A stretch of 64,000 nucleotides of DNA from Flaveria trinervia. Its lineage: Eukaryota > Streptophyta > Magnoliopsida > Asterales > Asteraceae. Under the pieces are notes generated by a model, which did no database searches, had not been told where the DNA came from, and saw only the letters and a program-made list of their open reading frames with translations. The stretch is taken from assembly GCA_025506515.1 (NCBI GenBank), contig CM046451.1, positions 40,076,595 to 40,140,594 on the forward strand, given 5' to 3'. This document shows, piece after piece, positions 46,193 through 58,200 of this stretch (the first letter of the stretch is position 1; the number at the start of each line of letters is the position of its first letter). Both the position numbers and the translations under genes were made by a program.

Positions 46193-49100
46193 CTACTTCC
46201 CGTGTATGAGCCTGTAGGACTCTCTGGTGTAGGCTCTGAGAAACATGATTTGTTCTTCCATGGTCAGGTTCTCGGCTTCACCATCAAACAATCCTTCTCG
46301 CCCATACAGCTCTGAGATGTACTTGGCTTGTTTGCCGTTTTTGAGCTCAACTGTTGTAATTTGTCTGTATGCAAACTCATCAGGATGATTCCCTTCGAGT
46401 AACAGACTGAGCTCATTTTGTTTGAAGTTCTCAAGCCTCTTGTAGACTAACCCCTTTTTAATAATTCTGTTCTCTAGCATCTTCTGGGGTGGTTGTTTAG
46501 TCTCGTAGGCCTTCTTGATATCTTCGACAATCTCCCAGGGTGATACTACAAGGGCCACTGTGATCTCTTCATCTACGATCCTCTTGACTTGACCCTTGTA
46601 TCTCAAAGGAATGTCTTTCTTTACAATCCTGTGAGCCACCCTCGGATCAGGCCATACTCTCACCCTTTCCTTCTAATATTGAAATGTGTTGGCGAGAGTG
46701 TACAATCTCAGAGCTTCTTTCTTCATGCTGATAATTGATGACGAAGCAGTATCGGTTTTGTCAATTCTTTTCAGCATTTCATCATCATGAAGCTTTTGCT
46801 GCTCCTCTTCTTCAATCTTTACTCTCACAACATCCATCTGTGTGGTGGGAGTGATGGGCATAGGTTTGGCTTTCGCCAATGTTAGGACTGCAGACAGAGG
46901 CATCCTATCTTCTTCCACATCATCCTCTTCTTCTTCTTCTTCTAGCCTCAACACCATTCTCTTCTTCTTCTTCGGTGCATCATCGGCTATTGGTTTAGAT
47001 GGTAAGGGAGTTGGTTTTGTGGGTTGTGATTGTGGTTGTTTGGATTTGGGCTTTGATATTGGTTTGGAGATTTGAGGGGTAGGCTATTTTTGAGTGGGTG
47101 GAAGGGAAGGTTGTTCCAGCATCTTTGTTGTGAGTTTAGCCTTTGTAAGTCTTGCCATTTCAAACCTTTTTCCAGCCCCAGCCTCATCAAGGGCTTCAAT
47201 GATAATCCCCTTGTGGAATTGCTCAGACAGACAGATTCTGGTGGCTATAGCCAGAATACTGTCTCTGGTCCATGCACGAATCTCCATCAAAGATCGTCCT
47301 AAGTATTTGGCAATGAAATGGATCATGATCTCCAATCTCTCCTTTTCAAGTGCATCATACCCCGCCCATCGGGTTTGAATCTCCTCCACTTCCAACTTCC
47401 TGATTTCACTATCTAATGTGGCTGTATCAAAACCTTGCCAGAAGAGTTGCTCAATGATTTTATCCATGGATCGGCTGTGTGTATCATCAGCATCTTTTAC
47501 TAGCTCTTCCAAGGATTTTTCTTCAGCAGTAGGTTGATCATCAGCACTTTTCTTTCGTTTATAGGTGATCAGTTGTTGCTTTTCTTTTTCCAACTCCTGG
47601 GCTGCTCTTGGGCCTTCTCATCATCTATTCTGTTCCTCTTCTTTTGTTTCACTGCAGTACTCTCCCCCTTTTTGGATGCATTGGTGGTAGGGGTTTGTAC
47701 CGCAGAAAGTGTCTTTTGCACAGCAGCATCAATCAATGGTTGTAAAGTTGAGGAAACCCTCTCATCAATGGCTTTAGTCACAATGTCAGTGATTATGGGT
47801 GTGATGAGAGGGAGGGAATTTTGAAGGACAGCAACTATTTGCTCAGGAGGGTTCTGTCCTGAGAAATAGTGCCATAAGCAGAGGCAGGTGGCTGAGTTGT
47901 TGGGATGGCTCAGTGTTTGGGGAACCTTCAACTGAAGGTGCCATCTGTGGGTTGGTGGAGGCAGATGGTCTTTCTCCATGAAAGAGTTGGTCAAATAGGT
48001 TGTGCAGCCTACTGACTTCCTCCTCAAGGATTGTGTTCTGGGCAAGAACATCGTAGAAAAAGCCCAGGTCATCATCAGCAGAAGCTGAATCACCTGACCT
48101 CCTGCTTGGAGCAGGATGTACATGCACTGGGTGTAGACCAGTTGTAGCATGTGCCCCTTTGTCTTGGTACCGGGACTTCCAGCCTCAGGACTATGTCCAT
48201 CATCAGCTATTGCCTCTAGTGAGGTCTTAGCAATGTTACCAGCCTCATTCTGATCATGTGCTGATGCAGAAGAGGTGGCAGCCTCACTAGATATTCTAAT
48301 CTCCCTATCTACACCAGGAGATAGAAGTGGTAAACCCCTATGCTGTGGGTTCTCAATTGCACTTTGGTCCTCCCCCTCAATGGTAGAGGTATCCTAGTAG
48401 TATTGGTATCTGTGAGGGGGTGAGGAGTGCAATTGAGTCAGCACTTGTGCAACAAGCAATGTTGGGCTTTGGGGGGCGGTTGCATGGGGTGAAGGGATAG
48501 AAGCAGTGTGCACCTGGGGAGGATGGTGCTCTTCAATGGCAATCCCCTCAAGTGAGGAAGATCCCAGATGTGTGGGTACCCCTTTTGTGGTTGCTGCAGG
48601 CTCCTGTTGAGAGGAATCCTGAGCGGCTATGGCTGGAAGAGTCCTTATATCCACTAGGGGGTTATGACCAGTGTATCTCCTGCGTTTGTGTTGCAGGGGC
48701 ATCCTCAGGGGACTCATTTCCCTAAGTAGCCGTTTTGGGTTTCTTTTTGGTGGGTTTGGTGGGGACTTTTGATTTGGAGGTGGTGGCTGTGGGTTCCAGT
48801 TGCGTGGCTTTCGCAGCTTGGCAGCCAATTTGAGTGTGTGGTCAGAGTTGTGCTGGGAGTATACTTCAGGCAAAACAGCCATAGCAGGGACTCCCAGGCC
48901 AACAAGTCCCTCAGTGTGAAGCTGGTTTGTAATTATGGCCATTATGAACCGCGGATATAATATCCAATGGTTAGCAGTTAGTTTTTGAGCCATATCCTTG
49001 AGCTCTGAAAATATTATTTCTGAAAAATTTAAAGGTTGTTGCTCAAGAATAGAATACATTACCTGCTGCCACTTCGTAGACATTTGATCCCAAGACGAAG

Positions 49101-49541
49101 TCTTAGGAGCCAAACAGACATTTACCATGTAAAAATTAGGCGTTTAGCGTCATGGAAATGTTTCTTTATTATAGTGGAGGCACTAAGGTTGCCCTGATAT
49201 CCATGATGGCAAAGGATAGATCAGTTGTGCCCTTTGGATATCCACAGGAGAAATGGCATCATCCAGATGTAGAGTTTGGCAAAGTATTTCGGAGTGATGA
49301 CCACTTCTTTGTTGTTGACGACCGACCGAAGAGATGTTGTGTTGTTCTCCCCAGTGGTGATGGTGGCGTTCATCCAAAACTGTTTGAGGGATTCGGCATG
49401 TAGGATGGGATTGAGAAGAAATGCCGTTTTGTATTGTGACTGGACCATAAGATCGATAGCAGTATCGAACTTAGCCCAGACTGGCGATTTGGTAAGGTAA
49501 GCTACACAGTTGTGTCGCGGTTTGATTTGCATGGACGCCAT
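46193..49541 (-). pseudogene. Accessory ORF of copia C, downstream of pol, degraded
   Basis: Function unknown. It starts MASMQIKPRHNCVAYL at 49541, then KQFWMNATI and EVVITPKYF. After frame changes near 49260 and 49130, the 49128-48394 frame has LNFSEIIFSEL and ILYPRFIMAIITNQL, aligned with E. A Pro-rich linker follows, then a coiled coil (TILEEEVSRLHNLFDQLF, about 48000), a Lys/Glu-rich helical part (47593-47084), an acidic run (46957-46890) and a basic C-terminal domain (46663-46193) ending in a stop about 200 bp before the PPT. At least five frame breaks. No clear membrane segment seen. Confidence 0.75.
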
Positions 49542-49596
49542 TTAGAAGAGAGAAGTTTTGGAGAGGAACGTTAGGTTTGATGGATTAGGCTAGGGA

Positions 49597-49604
49597 TATT
49601 TATA
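49597..49604 (-). promoter_or_regulatory. Internal TATA box before accessory ORF of C
   Basis: TATAAATA in minus sense, 56 bp upstream of the ATG at 49541, followed by a CT-rich leader (CTTCTCTCTTCTAA) directly before the ATG. The spacing would allow a short 5' UTR. A promoter is inferred from position and from the parallel in E. Confidence 0.55.
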
Positions 49605-49609
49605 GGGTA

Positions 49610-50260
49610 CGGTTTAGAAAATGACTGAAGGATGTGGTGTTAGTCATCAGTAGTTTTAAACGACTGTTGACATGGTATTACCCTTTCAGTCGTTAAAACA
49701 ACTGAAGTTGTGGTGTTAGGCATCAGTAGTTAGAAAACTACTGAAAGCCGTGGTTTTGACTTCAGATGATGAAACAACTGAGGACTTGGTGTTTGTCATC
49801 AGTAGTTGTGAAACTACTGAAGACAATGGTTTTGTCATCAGTTGTTGTAAACAGTTGAAGACTTGGTATTAGTCATCAATAGTTAGAAAACTACTGAAGA
49901 CATGGTTTTGCTTCAGTTGTTTAGAATGAAACAGCAGTTGTTGAAACAACTGAAGAGAAAGTTTTCTTCAGTAGTTTTCGCAATTCATAGCCTTTCAGCT
50001 GTTTCATACTGTCCTCAACACTTACTCATCAGACTTTGCATCTGCTTTTCAGGTGTTTCATAGGACGTCAGTACTTATCTGTTTGTACTGATTTCAATAG
50101 TTGTAACTACATCAGTAGTTTGGAACAGATAAGTACTTCAGTACTTGTGAGGCATTTAGCCATCAGTAGTTATAAAAACTACTGAAGGTGAAAGGACTCA
50201 TCAGTACGTATATGTGACGGGTACTAATGATCACCAGTAATTATTAATGAAATCATCAGT
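49610..50260 (-). repeat. Hairpin-word array between pol and accessory ORF of C
   Basis: Diverged repeats built on CAGTAGTT and AACTACTG arms around a 4-nt loop, for example 49724-49743, 49800-49819 and (one mismatch) 49877-49896, with GAAGACTTGGT-type linkers. The same words fill the LTR upstream of its TATA. No gene. Confidence 0.75.
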
Positions 50261-50268
50261 AGTGTCAC

Positions 50269-50840
50269 TTATTCTAGCTGCAGCATATGAAGCCTTAACA
50301 CAAGGTTTTGGAAAGTAGAACTATCCAAAGGCTTAGTAAAAATATTTGCAAGCACATCAGCACTAGGCACAAACTTAGGATCAATCAGACCTTTTTCAAA
50401 GCAATCCCGAATAAAACGATGTCTGATCTCTATATGTTTGGTCCTAGAGTGCTGGACTGGATTTTTGACAATACACAGAGCTGAAGCACTATCCATTAAT
50501 AATGGAGTCTTAGTCTCTGTAATGCCATAATCCAGAAGTTGGTTCTGAAGCCAAAGTACTTGAGAAGTACAACTTGCAGCAGCAATGTACTCGGCCTCAG
50601 CAGTTGATGTAGCAACAGATGTTTGTTTCTTACTCTGCCAAGAAATCAAACAGTTGCCTAGGAATTGACAACCACCAGAAGTTGACTTTCTAGTTAACTT
50701 GCACCCTGCTTAGTCACTATCTGAAAAAGCAACTAATTTGCAAGAGTGTCCAGTTGAATACCATAAACCCAGAGATTGTGTACCTTGCAAATATCTAAAG
50801 ATTCTCTTGACTGCAATCAAATGAGACTCTTTAGGAGCAG
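50269..50840 (-). pseudogene. copia C RNase H
   Basis: The open frame 50649-50269 has TSTAEAEYIAAAS (Glu), MDSASALCIVKNPVQHSRTK and KHIEIRHRFIRDCFEKGLID, ending with a normal stop. Upstream, near 50700, the YSDSDxAGCK-like block carries a TAG, so the domain is interrupted once. Confidence 0.85.
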
Positions 50841-52317
50841 CCTGAAATCTAGCATAAACACATGTAGCAAACTATAATATCTGGTCTAGAAGCTGTTAAA
50901 TACATCAAGGACCCAATCATACATCTGTAAAGCGTTTCATCAACAGCTTTACCTTTCTGATCAGCATCCAGTTGTGTGGTGTTGCACATGGGAGTAGAAC
51001 AGGGGTTACAGTTTTGTAAATCAAACTTATTCAAAAGATCTTTTGTATTTTTGACTGATGAATAAAAGTTCCATCAGCCTTTTGTTTGATTTGCAAGCCT
51101 AGAAAGAACAGTAATTCTCCCATTGCACTCATTTCAAACCTCTTTTCATTAATGTTGTAAAATCATCACACAACTGGGGATCAGAGAATGCAAAAATAAT
51201 ATCATCAACATAAATCTGAACAAGTAGCTTATGCTGATCCACCTTCTTAATAAACAAAGTTTTATCAATGGAGCCTCTAGTGAAATTATTCTTAAGAAGA
51301 AAAGTAGAGAGTGTCTCATACCAGGCTCTAGGAGCTTGTTTCAACCCATAAAGAGCCTTATCAAGTTTATACACCTATTCAGGATGTTTATTATCCTCAA
51401 AGCCTGGTGGTTGACACATATAAACTTCTTCCTTATTTTACCATATAAAAGGCACTTTTGACATCCATTTGAAAAACTTTAAGATTGTGGAATGCAGCAT
51501 AGGCTAAGAACAATCTGATTGCCTCTAGTCTGGCTACAGGGGCAAAGGTTTCATCATAGTCAATACCTTCTTCTTGTGAAAACCCCTGTACAACCAGTCT
51601 AGCCTTGTTCTTAACAATAAGCCCATTTTCATCAGTTTTGTTCCTAAACACCCATTTAGTGCCTATTGCACACTTACCTGGGGGAAGAGGAACCAGTTCC
51701 CACACTTGCTGTTTCTTGAACTGAAGTAGCTCAAGCTGCATAGCTTCAACCCATCCATTGTCTCTCAAAGCAACATGGTAGTTCTTTGGCTCTAGCTGAC
51801 TGATGAAGAGAGCATAGAAGCAGAAGTTAGACAATTGACTTCTTGTTGAAACACCAGCATTGTTATCACCAATAATCTAGAGACATGGGGTGATTCTTCA
51901 GTTCTTGATAAACAATGAGATCTGTGCAAGTGTTTGTAGAACCTTCAGCAGCAGCAAATGTTGATGTAGACTCTTGAAACCAAGAATTAGATGGTAACTC
52001 AAAAGATGTAGAGGAAACAGAGATCTCATCAACATTTGTTGTGGATGGAACTGCTGAAGCTACAGGAACATCAAATTTAGCAGACACAGGCAGTTGGTCA
52101 CTAAACTTGAATTGGTGAGTATTGATATTATCATCATCATCATCAATACTACCAGGTGGAAGACATGCTGCAAAAGATGATTTATCCACAGGATCTGCAA
52201 CAGCTGGAGGTTGATAAGGAACATATTGCAGTATGTCCAAATCAAACTACTCTACAGGGTTTTGTGGAATCTTGTCCAAAGGAGATTCATTAAACTTCAC
52301 ATGGAAAGTCTCTTCAA
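50841..52317 (-). pseudogene. copia C linker and reverse transcriptase, degraded
   Basis: An acidic linker (52240-51866) leads to KCAIGTKWVFRNKTDENGL and MDVKSAF with the first Asp. Small indels near 51440 break the frame. YKLDKALYGLKQAPRAWYE and QIYVDDIIFAFSD follow in 51374-51129. MYLTASRPDI (51034-50849) ends the domain. Catalytic motifs are intact but frames are split at about 51436, 51376, 51150 and 51040. Confidence 0.88.
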
Positions 52318-53280
52318 CTATCTTTGTTCGGTAGTTGAAGACTCTGTATGCCTTGCATGTAGATGAATAACCAAGTGATGGAGAACTTCATATGGAGTCT
52401 TCATCAACCTCTGATTTACTAAAACTCTATTTTGCACATAGCAAGCTGTGTTAACAGCTTCAGCCCAAAAGGTCAGTGGCAAACCAGAGTCAGCCAGCAT
52501 GGACCTTGCAGCTTCAATGAGGGTCCTGTTCTTTCTCTCCACTACTCCATTTTGTTCTGAAGTCCTTGGGATGCTAAACTGCCTTTTGATTCCCTTTGAA
52601 AGATAGAAGTCATCAAGTGTATGATTTCTGAATTCAGTTCCATTGTCACTCCTAATACACTTGACTGGAAGGGAATACTGCTTCTCAATATACAACACAA
52701 AGTGAATAATCTTCTGAGCAACCTCATCCTTTGAATGTAGAAAGAAAGTCCATACAAATCTGAAGTAATCATCCACACTTACGAGACAGTATTTCTTCTT
52801 TGCCATGCTCATTACTCTCACAGCACCAAATAGATCCATATGCAGTAATTGCAAGCAAGCAGTGGACTTACGCTCTTCAATATGATGGAATGAGACTTTG
52901 TGCTGTTTTCCTTTTAAACAAGCAGTGCAGGTTTCATCACAGTGGAACTCCTTTATTGGTAAGCCTCTGACTAAACTATTGTGGGTAAGCTGATTCATGT
53001 TTTTGAAATTAACATGACCCAGCCTTCTGTGCCACAGTTTAGATTCTTGAGAAGAGGCTTTGGAAAATAGGCAAGGATTGCCTCTTAGATCTATTTTCTT
53101 GGAAAGATCTAAGGCATACACTCTTCCTGTCCTGTTGGCTCTCAGGAGAGTGTGATCATCCAACACCTTATCAATAAAATGCAGAACTTTGGATGACAGA
53201 ATCCTACAGTTCTGACTGGTGAAAAGAGCAACATGGCCTTTATCACACATTTGACTGACACTCAAGAGATTGTACTTGAG
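52318..53280 (-). pseudogene. copia C integrase, 3' deletion
   Basis: The open frame 53265-52318 has LWHRRLGHVNFKNMNQL and CTACLKGKQH, LLHMDLFGAVRV, RSDNGTEFRN and EQNGVVERKNRTLIEAA, so finger and triad are intact. After MKTPYEVLHHLV about 108 bp present in B are missing, shifting the frame, and the last residues of the open frame are out of phase. Confidence 0.9.
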
Positions 53281-53800
53281 ATTTTACACATGATTAACAT
53301 CATCAAACTTGATTTCTCCATTGGAGACAAAGCCATTTCCAATGATGTAACCCCTAGCATCATTGCCAAAAGAAACAAAGCCCTTCTTTCCTTGAGAGTA
53401 GTCATGAAGAAGAGAACTGTTCCCAGTCATGTGCATAGATCCCCCACTGTCTACATACCAGATGCTACTTTGGCATGTTGGAGAACCCTGCAATAATAAA
53501 CAATCAGTAGTTTTAGAGACCCAAACCTTTTTGGTTTTGGGCCTGGTCTCATCAACAGATGGTAAACTAACAGGTTATTAGTAACAATAGCTTGAGAGGA
53601 AGAAGATGGTGAAGAAGAGGAATCCTTTGGCTTGGATCTCCTTTTCTGTGGTTTCAACATAGGAGCATCTAATTGGTTAACTCCACCCAATAGATGTTGA
53701 ACCATCATAACCAGCTGTGTCTGATTTTGTGATAAAGCTTTCAGCTCATCAGACACATTGCCAGTGGAGTTTGATAAGTTCCTATGTTGCACCTTCTTCT
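53281..53800 (-). pseudogene. copia C protease and gag end
   Basis: WYVDSGGSMHMTGNSSLLHD at about 53403-53462 is the protease active site, with DSG intact. Upstream the gag tail stays in frame (KRFGSLKL and WVSKTTDCLLLQG in overlapping frames). Downstream a TAA near 53284 precedes the integrase frame. Confidence 0.85.
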
Positions 53801-55319
53801 TCTAAGCACTCTCAGCTGTCACCTGTTTAACCCCTTCCTTTTTGGATTTCTTTGAGGACTTAAGGGTTACAGGATTTGATGTTGCTGATACTAATGTGGT
53901 CTCAAACTCAGTTTTCATTTTTACCATTTTCTCTTTAATTTCTTCTTTTTGTTTGAGTTTGGAACCTCTTTTGTACCAGCAATCATCTGTAAGATGATTG
54001 AACAAACACATACTTTACATGGTTTCTTCTTCATCTTAGGTTCATCATCAACTAAAGACGGTGAAGCAACTGAGACTTGCTCTTCAATGCTTTGGAAGCA
54101 TTGTTTGCTTTCTTGACTTCCTCTTTAGTAGCTTCAAACTCTTTCTACTGACAGTTTTCTTCTTTTCAGTACTGACAGTAGTTGGAGTTTGAACTTCAGG
54201 TGTTAAATCCTGCTCTCTAGTCCTTTCAGGACTTTCAGAATTAACTCCCGAGTTAATCAACTCATTGATCATGTAAGTGTCAGTATTTGAACCATCAACA
54301 TCAGCTGAAAGGTTCTGAGAGGGCTTGATGCTGACTTCTACTTCTGATTGTGCTGTATCAGAAAGTAGATCACATGATGAGATGGATTGGTTATTACTCT
54401 CACCATCAGATTCTACCTCTGCTCTTGGAGTAAAATCTGTAGGTGGAGCAGTGTGATTGTAACCAATGCCAAACTTCACATTGGAAGCAGATTGCTTACT
54501 AAGAAGCATTTCAAAACCTTTGCATGATTGTACCCATCTATCACACTCTACCTGGGTAACTGCAAGGGTTTCTTTGAGATCTTTATACTTCTCAAGAAGT
54601 ATCTCTTCCCTAGCCTTCTCATCAGTTATTTGGCATTTCAGTTTGTAAATGTCATCATTTTTATCATTAAGCACAGACTCAAACTCAGCTTTGCTTTTGG
54701 AAATTATTTGTTCTAGCTCAATGTTCTTGTTGATTAAAGCTACATTTGCTTCTCTAATAGATGCAAATGCTGCTATGCATGGTTCAGAACATAATTTGGC
54801 TTTTGCCTCAGAGGATACCTGTGATACCTTTGATGCAGAGGCATTAGTGGATGAAGTATCAGCAGAATCCAAAGCCATAAGAGCTAGATTTCCAAAGGGA
54901 CTTTCACCACCATGTTGACCAGCACCTGAGAACAGTTGTTCATGACCAGACAAGTCATCTGGTAAACTGCTCCAGTCAACAACTCCTGGGGTGAAGAAGC
55001 TGTGTTGTTGAGGTTGAGTTTGTTGATGAGATTGGGAAGGTTGTGGTTCAGGCAATGCTTGTGGTTGATGTGCAATTGGAGCTTGAACAGGATTTGGTTG
55101 AGGCATATAATAGCAGGGATAAGGATATGACATTTGACCCTGGGGAACAAAGTATGCAGGAGATCTAGGATGTGAATGATGACCAGAACCAGCAGGATGT
55201 TGCCCTCTGTTTTGTGGATTAGTACTAGGAAAAGTCACAAAGGGTGCAGAAGAGTTAGATCCAGTTGATCTACACTCTCTTGCAAAGTCTCCTAGCCTTT
55301 GGCATTTGTGACACCTCAA
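53801..55319 (-). pseudogene. copia C gag C-terminal half
   Basis: The 55319-54084 frame starts inside knuckle 1 (CHKCQRLGDFAREC, 55272-55313), where the zinc-binding His of B is Asp. A Pro/Gln-rich part and a long coiled coil follow (IELEQIISKSKAEFESVL, KLKCQITDEKAREEILL). Knuckle 2 (near 53965-54010) is disrupted by a frameshift, leaving FNHLTDDCWYKRGSKL. Confidence 0.87.
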
Positions 55320-56343
55320 CTTTGGTTTTGCCAGAGAGTCTAGGAAATTTCTTGCCAGTTCTCTTATAGAACTTCTGTGATCTGATATTAATCAATGCCA
55401 TTTGGCTCAGAATATCCATCTCTTCTAGATCATCATGAGCAATTCCTTTCAGATCATCCATAACAAAGCATAAATTGTCACTATTACTGCCAGAATGACT
55501 CTCAATACCAACAAATGCATGATCAGAACTGTTTGAAGAGAAATCTATATGCTCATCATATTTGATTTCAGATGAAGCATATTCTAACTCATGACCAACC
55601 AAGGCAGTATTGCCTGGTAGAAAGTCATCAGTGAGCTTTCCTGAAGATGTCAGTTTCCTTTTCTGCTCTATCTCGCTTTCAAATGTAAGCAGTTTTCCAT
55701 GAAGTTGGGTGAGAGATAGGCTATTCAGATTTGCACTGGAGCGTAGGATAATAGTGTATTTGTCCCATCTCTCAGGCAGTGATCTGAGGAATCTGTTGTT
55801 CATATGGCTATTGGTGTATTCCTGTTTCACCATTTTCAGCTCAGATATCAAGCAGGAGAAACGCTCAAACTGTTGAGTCAGTGTCTCACCCTTTCTATGA
55901 GAGAATGTCTCATATTGTTGGGCAAGGATTTCTCTATTGTATGCTAAGACCTCATCTGTGCCACCGAATTGTTCCTTTAGGGCATTCCAGAGATCATGAG
56001 CAGTTGCATGATGCATAAGCCCAGAATAGATTTCATTAGGCAGTGCCATGGCCAGAATTCCATGGGCTTTAGCATCAATCTCAAATAGTTTCTGATCTTC
56101 ATCAGAGTATTGTTCCTTCTTCTTCGAAACCATTTGATTGGTTTCCGGATTGTTCACCATAGGCTTATGTGGTCCATGTACCACAGATGTCCAAAAACCT
56201 GAACTGTTAACAGACAGGTGATGAAGCATTCTTTGTTGCCATATGTTATACTCGGTGCTAACCAGCATCGGAGGCTTGGTTGAGGAACTGGTATTCTGAG
56301 GATCATTAGAAGGAGTCGTCATCTCAGATTCAATCAAATTCAA
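55270..56343 (-). pseudogene. copia C gag N-terminal half
   Basis: It starts MNLIESEMTTPSND at 56343 and is open for about 340 codons, through EYNIWQQRMLHHLSVNSSGF and AHDLWNALKEQFGG. A 20-bp deletion at about 55320, relative to B, throws it out of frame just before knuckle 1, so the last residues of the 357-codon frame are not native. Confidence 0.9.
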
Positions 56344-56531
56344 TTAAGCTAAACCAATTTTAGAACAAAACACAACAACCAATTGAACCAGAAGATCTCA
56401 AAATAAATGAACGAAAGCGACAGAAATTCAATAATCTATAACCAGTTCTTGCGAATACGCTAATTCAATCAAACACAAATATCAATTAGCAGTTTCAATG
56501 ATCAATTGTTAGATCGATCAATGATTAACCT

Positions 56532-56543
56532 GCTCTGATACCA
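56532..56543 (-). other. Primer binding site of copia C
   Basis: TGGTATCAGAGC in minus sense, two bases after the 5' LTR end. Confidence 0.93.
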
Positions 56544-56545
56544 CT

Positions 56546-57439
56546 TGTTAGGATCAGTGATCTATGTTCGATTGATTTGAGAGTATAGCAGCGGAATTCA
56601 AACAATGAATTAGTCGATTCACAAGAACGAAACGATATTCAATGAAGAACAAAGACGGTTATAGAGAGAGAATTCTGCAAATATATTTCATTCAATACTC
56701 GCTTTCGTGGTAACAGAATGTCACAATTACAATTAGGTCGACACCTCTTATATAAGAGATGTGACGTCTGCTGATGTCACTTGATAGTGACATCTAACAG
56801 ATTTATTACAACTGAAACACAACTACTGAAGATGTCAAAATAGCTGACATCTCCTTACAAAAATGCTAAGTGTTATCAGTTGTTATAACTACTAAAAAAC
56901 ATAAAATTACTGAAACTACAACGACTGAAGAACAAGCTCTTCAGTCGTTTTACAAAACTACTGAAACTAAAAATATAAAACTACTGATATCATAACTACT
57001 GAAGAAGTATTCTTCAGCTGTTGTGACAAACTACAAAAACTTCAGTACTTGGTCTTCGGACTTGAACTTCAGATGTTTCATCAGCTGATGACTTCAGTAG
57101 ATATCGTCAGCTGATGTCTTCAGTCTTTGTCTTCAGACTTTGTACATCAGTTGTTGATCTTCAGTACTTGTAAACTCTTCAGCTGTTGTACTTCAGTACT
57201 TTGAACTTCAGCTTCAGCACTTGTGTTCTTCAGCTGTTCAGCTTCAGTACTTGTGTTCTTCAGCTGTTGTACTTCAGCACTTTAGTTCTTCACTGTTGAA
57301 GTCTTCAGCACTTGATCTTCAGCTGTTGAAGTCTTCAGTACTTTGTCAAACTGCTGATGAAGCTTTCAGTAGTTGTTGTGATACCATGTGGGACTTAGAT
57401 GTTTTCTGATCTTGGCTCATTGGTTCTTTTGGTCCAACA
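56546..57439 (-). repeat. 5' LTR of copia C
   Basis: 894 bp, nearly identical to 45085-45979. TATA within 56747-56756 and TGACGTC at 56762-56768, with the word cluster to about 57380. Confidence 0.95.
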
Positions 57440-57444
57440 CTTGG
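57440..57444. repeat. Target site duplication of C, right copy (CTTGG)
   Basis: Identical to 45080-45084; the E gag reading resumes here. Confidence 0.95.
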
Positions 57445-58200
57445 GTTTCCCAAGGCATCACACATCATGAATTCCACCCATTGACCCTTAGAGAGTGAGG
57501 GTAGCTCAGGTTCCTTCTTGTCATCATTACCAGACACAGAGGATGACTTTTCTTTCCATAATCCAGATTTGTGCAATGCCTGTTTATGATAAACATTCAA
57601 CTGGCTGACGGATTGAACATTAGGTTCGATAGTTCTTCTAGGTGGAGTTAAAGAACTCCTCTTACAAGACCTAGGTTTTGAATTCTGAAGTTCAATCTTC
57701 TTTCTAGGTGTCTGATAGTAAGGATAAAAGGAAGCAATGTGTCCACACTCTCCACAGTTGTAGCACGACCTGCTATCAACTTTATGATTAAACTTTCTTT
57801 GTGGAGATGTGTGTGACACCCTAGTAACATCACTTAGTTTGGGCTTTAACTCTGTGTCTTTTGATGTTTTATTTTGTTGAACAAAATTAATTGTCTTAAC
57901 ATTTGTAACACCTTTTTCCTTTTGGTTAACTGGTTTTTGACATGAAGCTTATGAAAGATTAGCATTAGCAGTTCTTTTAGATTCAGATTTGACTTTGTTT
58001 GACCTGGACTATATATTAACCTTTTCAAATTCTTTTTCCAGATTAACGCAAGGCATTTTACTCTTTGCCTTTGAAGGGCCTCCTTCTATTTTGTTCCAGA
58101 TTCATCGATGAACATGAGGTATCTGGATCACTAACAAGAGAGGTAGATACCACATGATCCTTGATGGGGTTGTTATTTATTGGTCTACTCTTTGTGTTCA
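57445..58200 (-). pseudogene. copia E gag, second knuckle region
   Basis: CYNCGECGHIASFY near 57785 is a second CCHC-type knuckle whose last Cys is Tyr. A basic, Ser-rich tail follows (KPRSCKRSSLTPPRR), ending at the C insertion. The upstream part to 58200 is broken by stops. Confidence 0.75.

Larger units (their letters stand above)
45085..57439 (-). mobile_element. Ty1/copia element C with accessory gene, innermost and youngest
   Basis: Complete 12.4-kb minus-strand copia inside E. LTRs are 56546-57439 (5', 894 bp) and 45085-45979 (3', 895 bp), flanked by perfect CTTGG. About 20 differences between LTRs by eye. Order: LTR, PBS, gag with two knuckles, protease, integrase, RT, RNase H, word-rich spacer with TATA, accessory gene, PPT, LTR. 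Although recent, it is broken: a 20-bp deletion in gag, His to Asp in knuckle 1, about 108 bp lost after integrase, indels in RT. Confidence 0.96.

Noticed and set aside
19600..53530. A stop followed by a branch-point-like CTAAT, a pyrimidine tract and TGCAG at the gag-protease border of A, B, E and F, suggesting an intron 3' end.
   Set aside because: C reads straight through the same place in frame, and in A and E the tract is explained as coding (a T-N dipeptide) with nearby one-base frameshifts. Stops in B and F then look like mutations.
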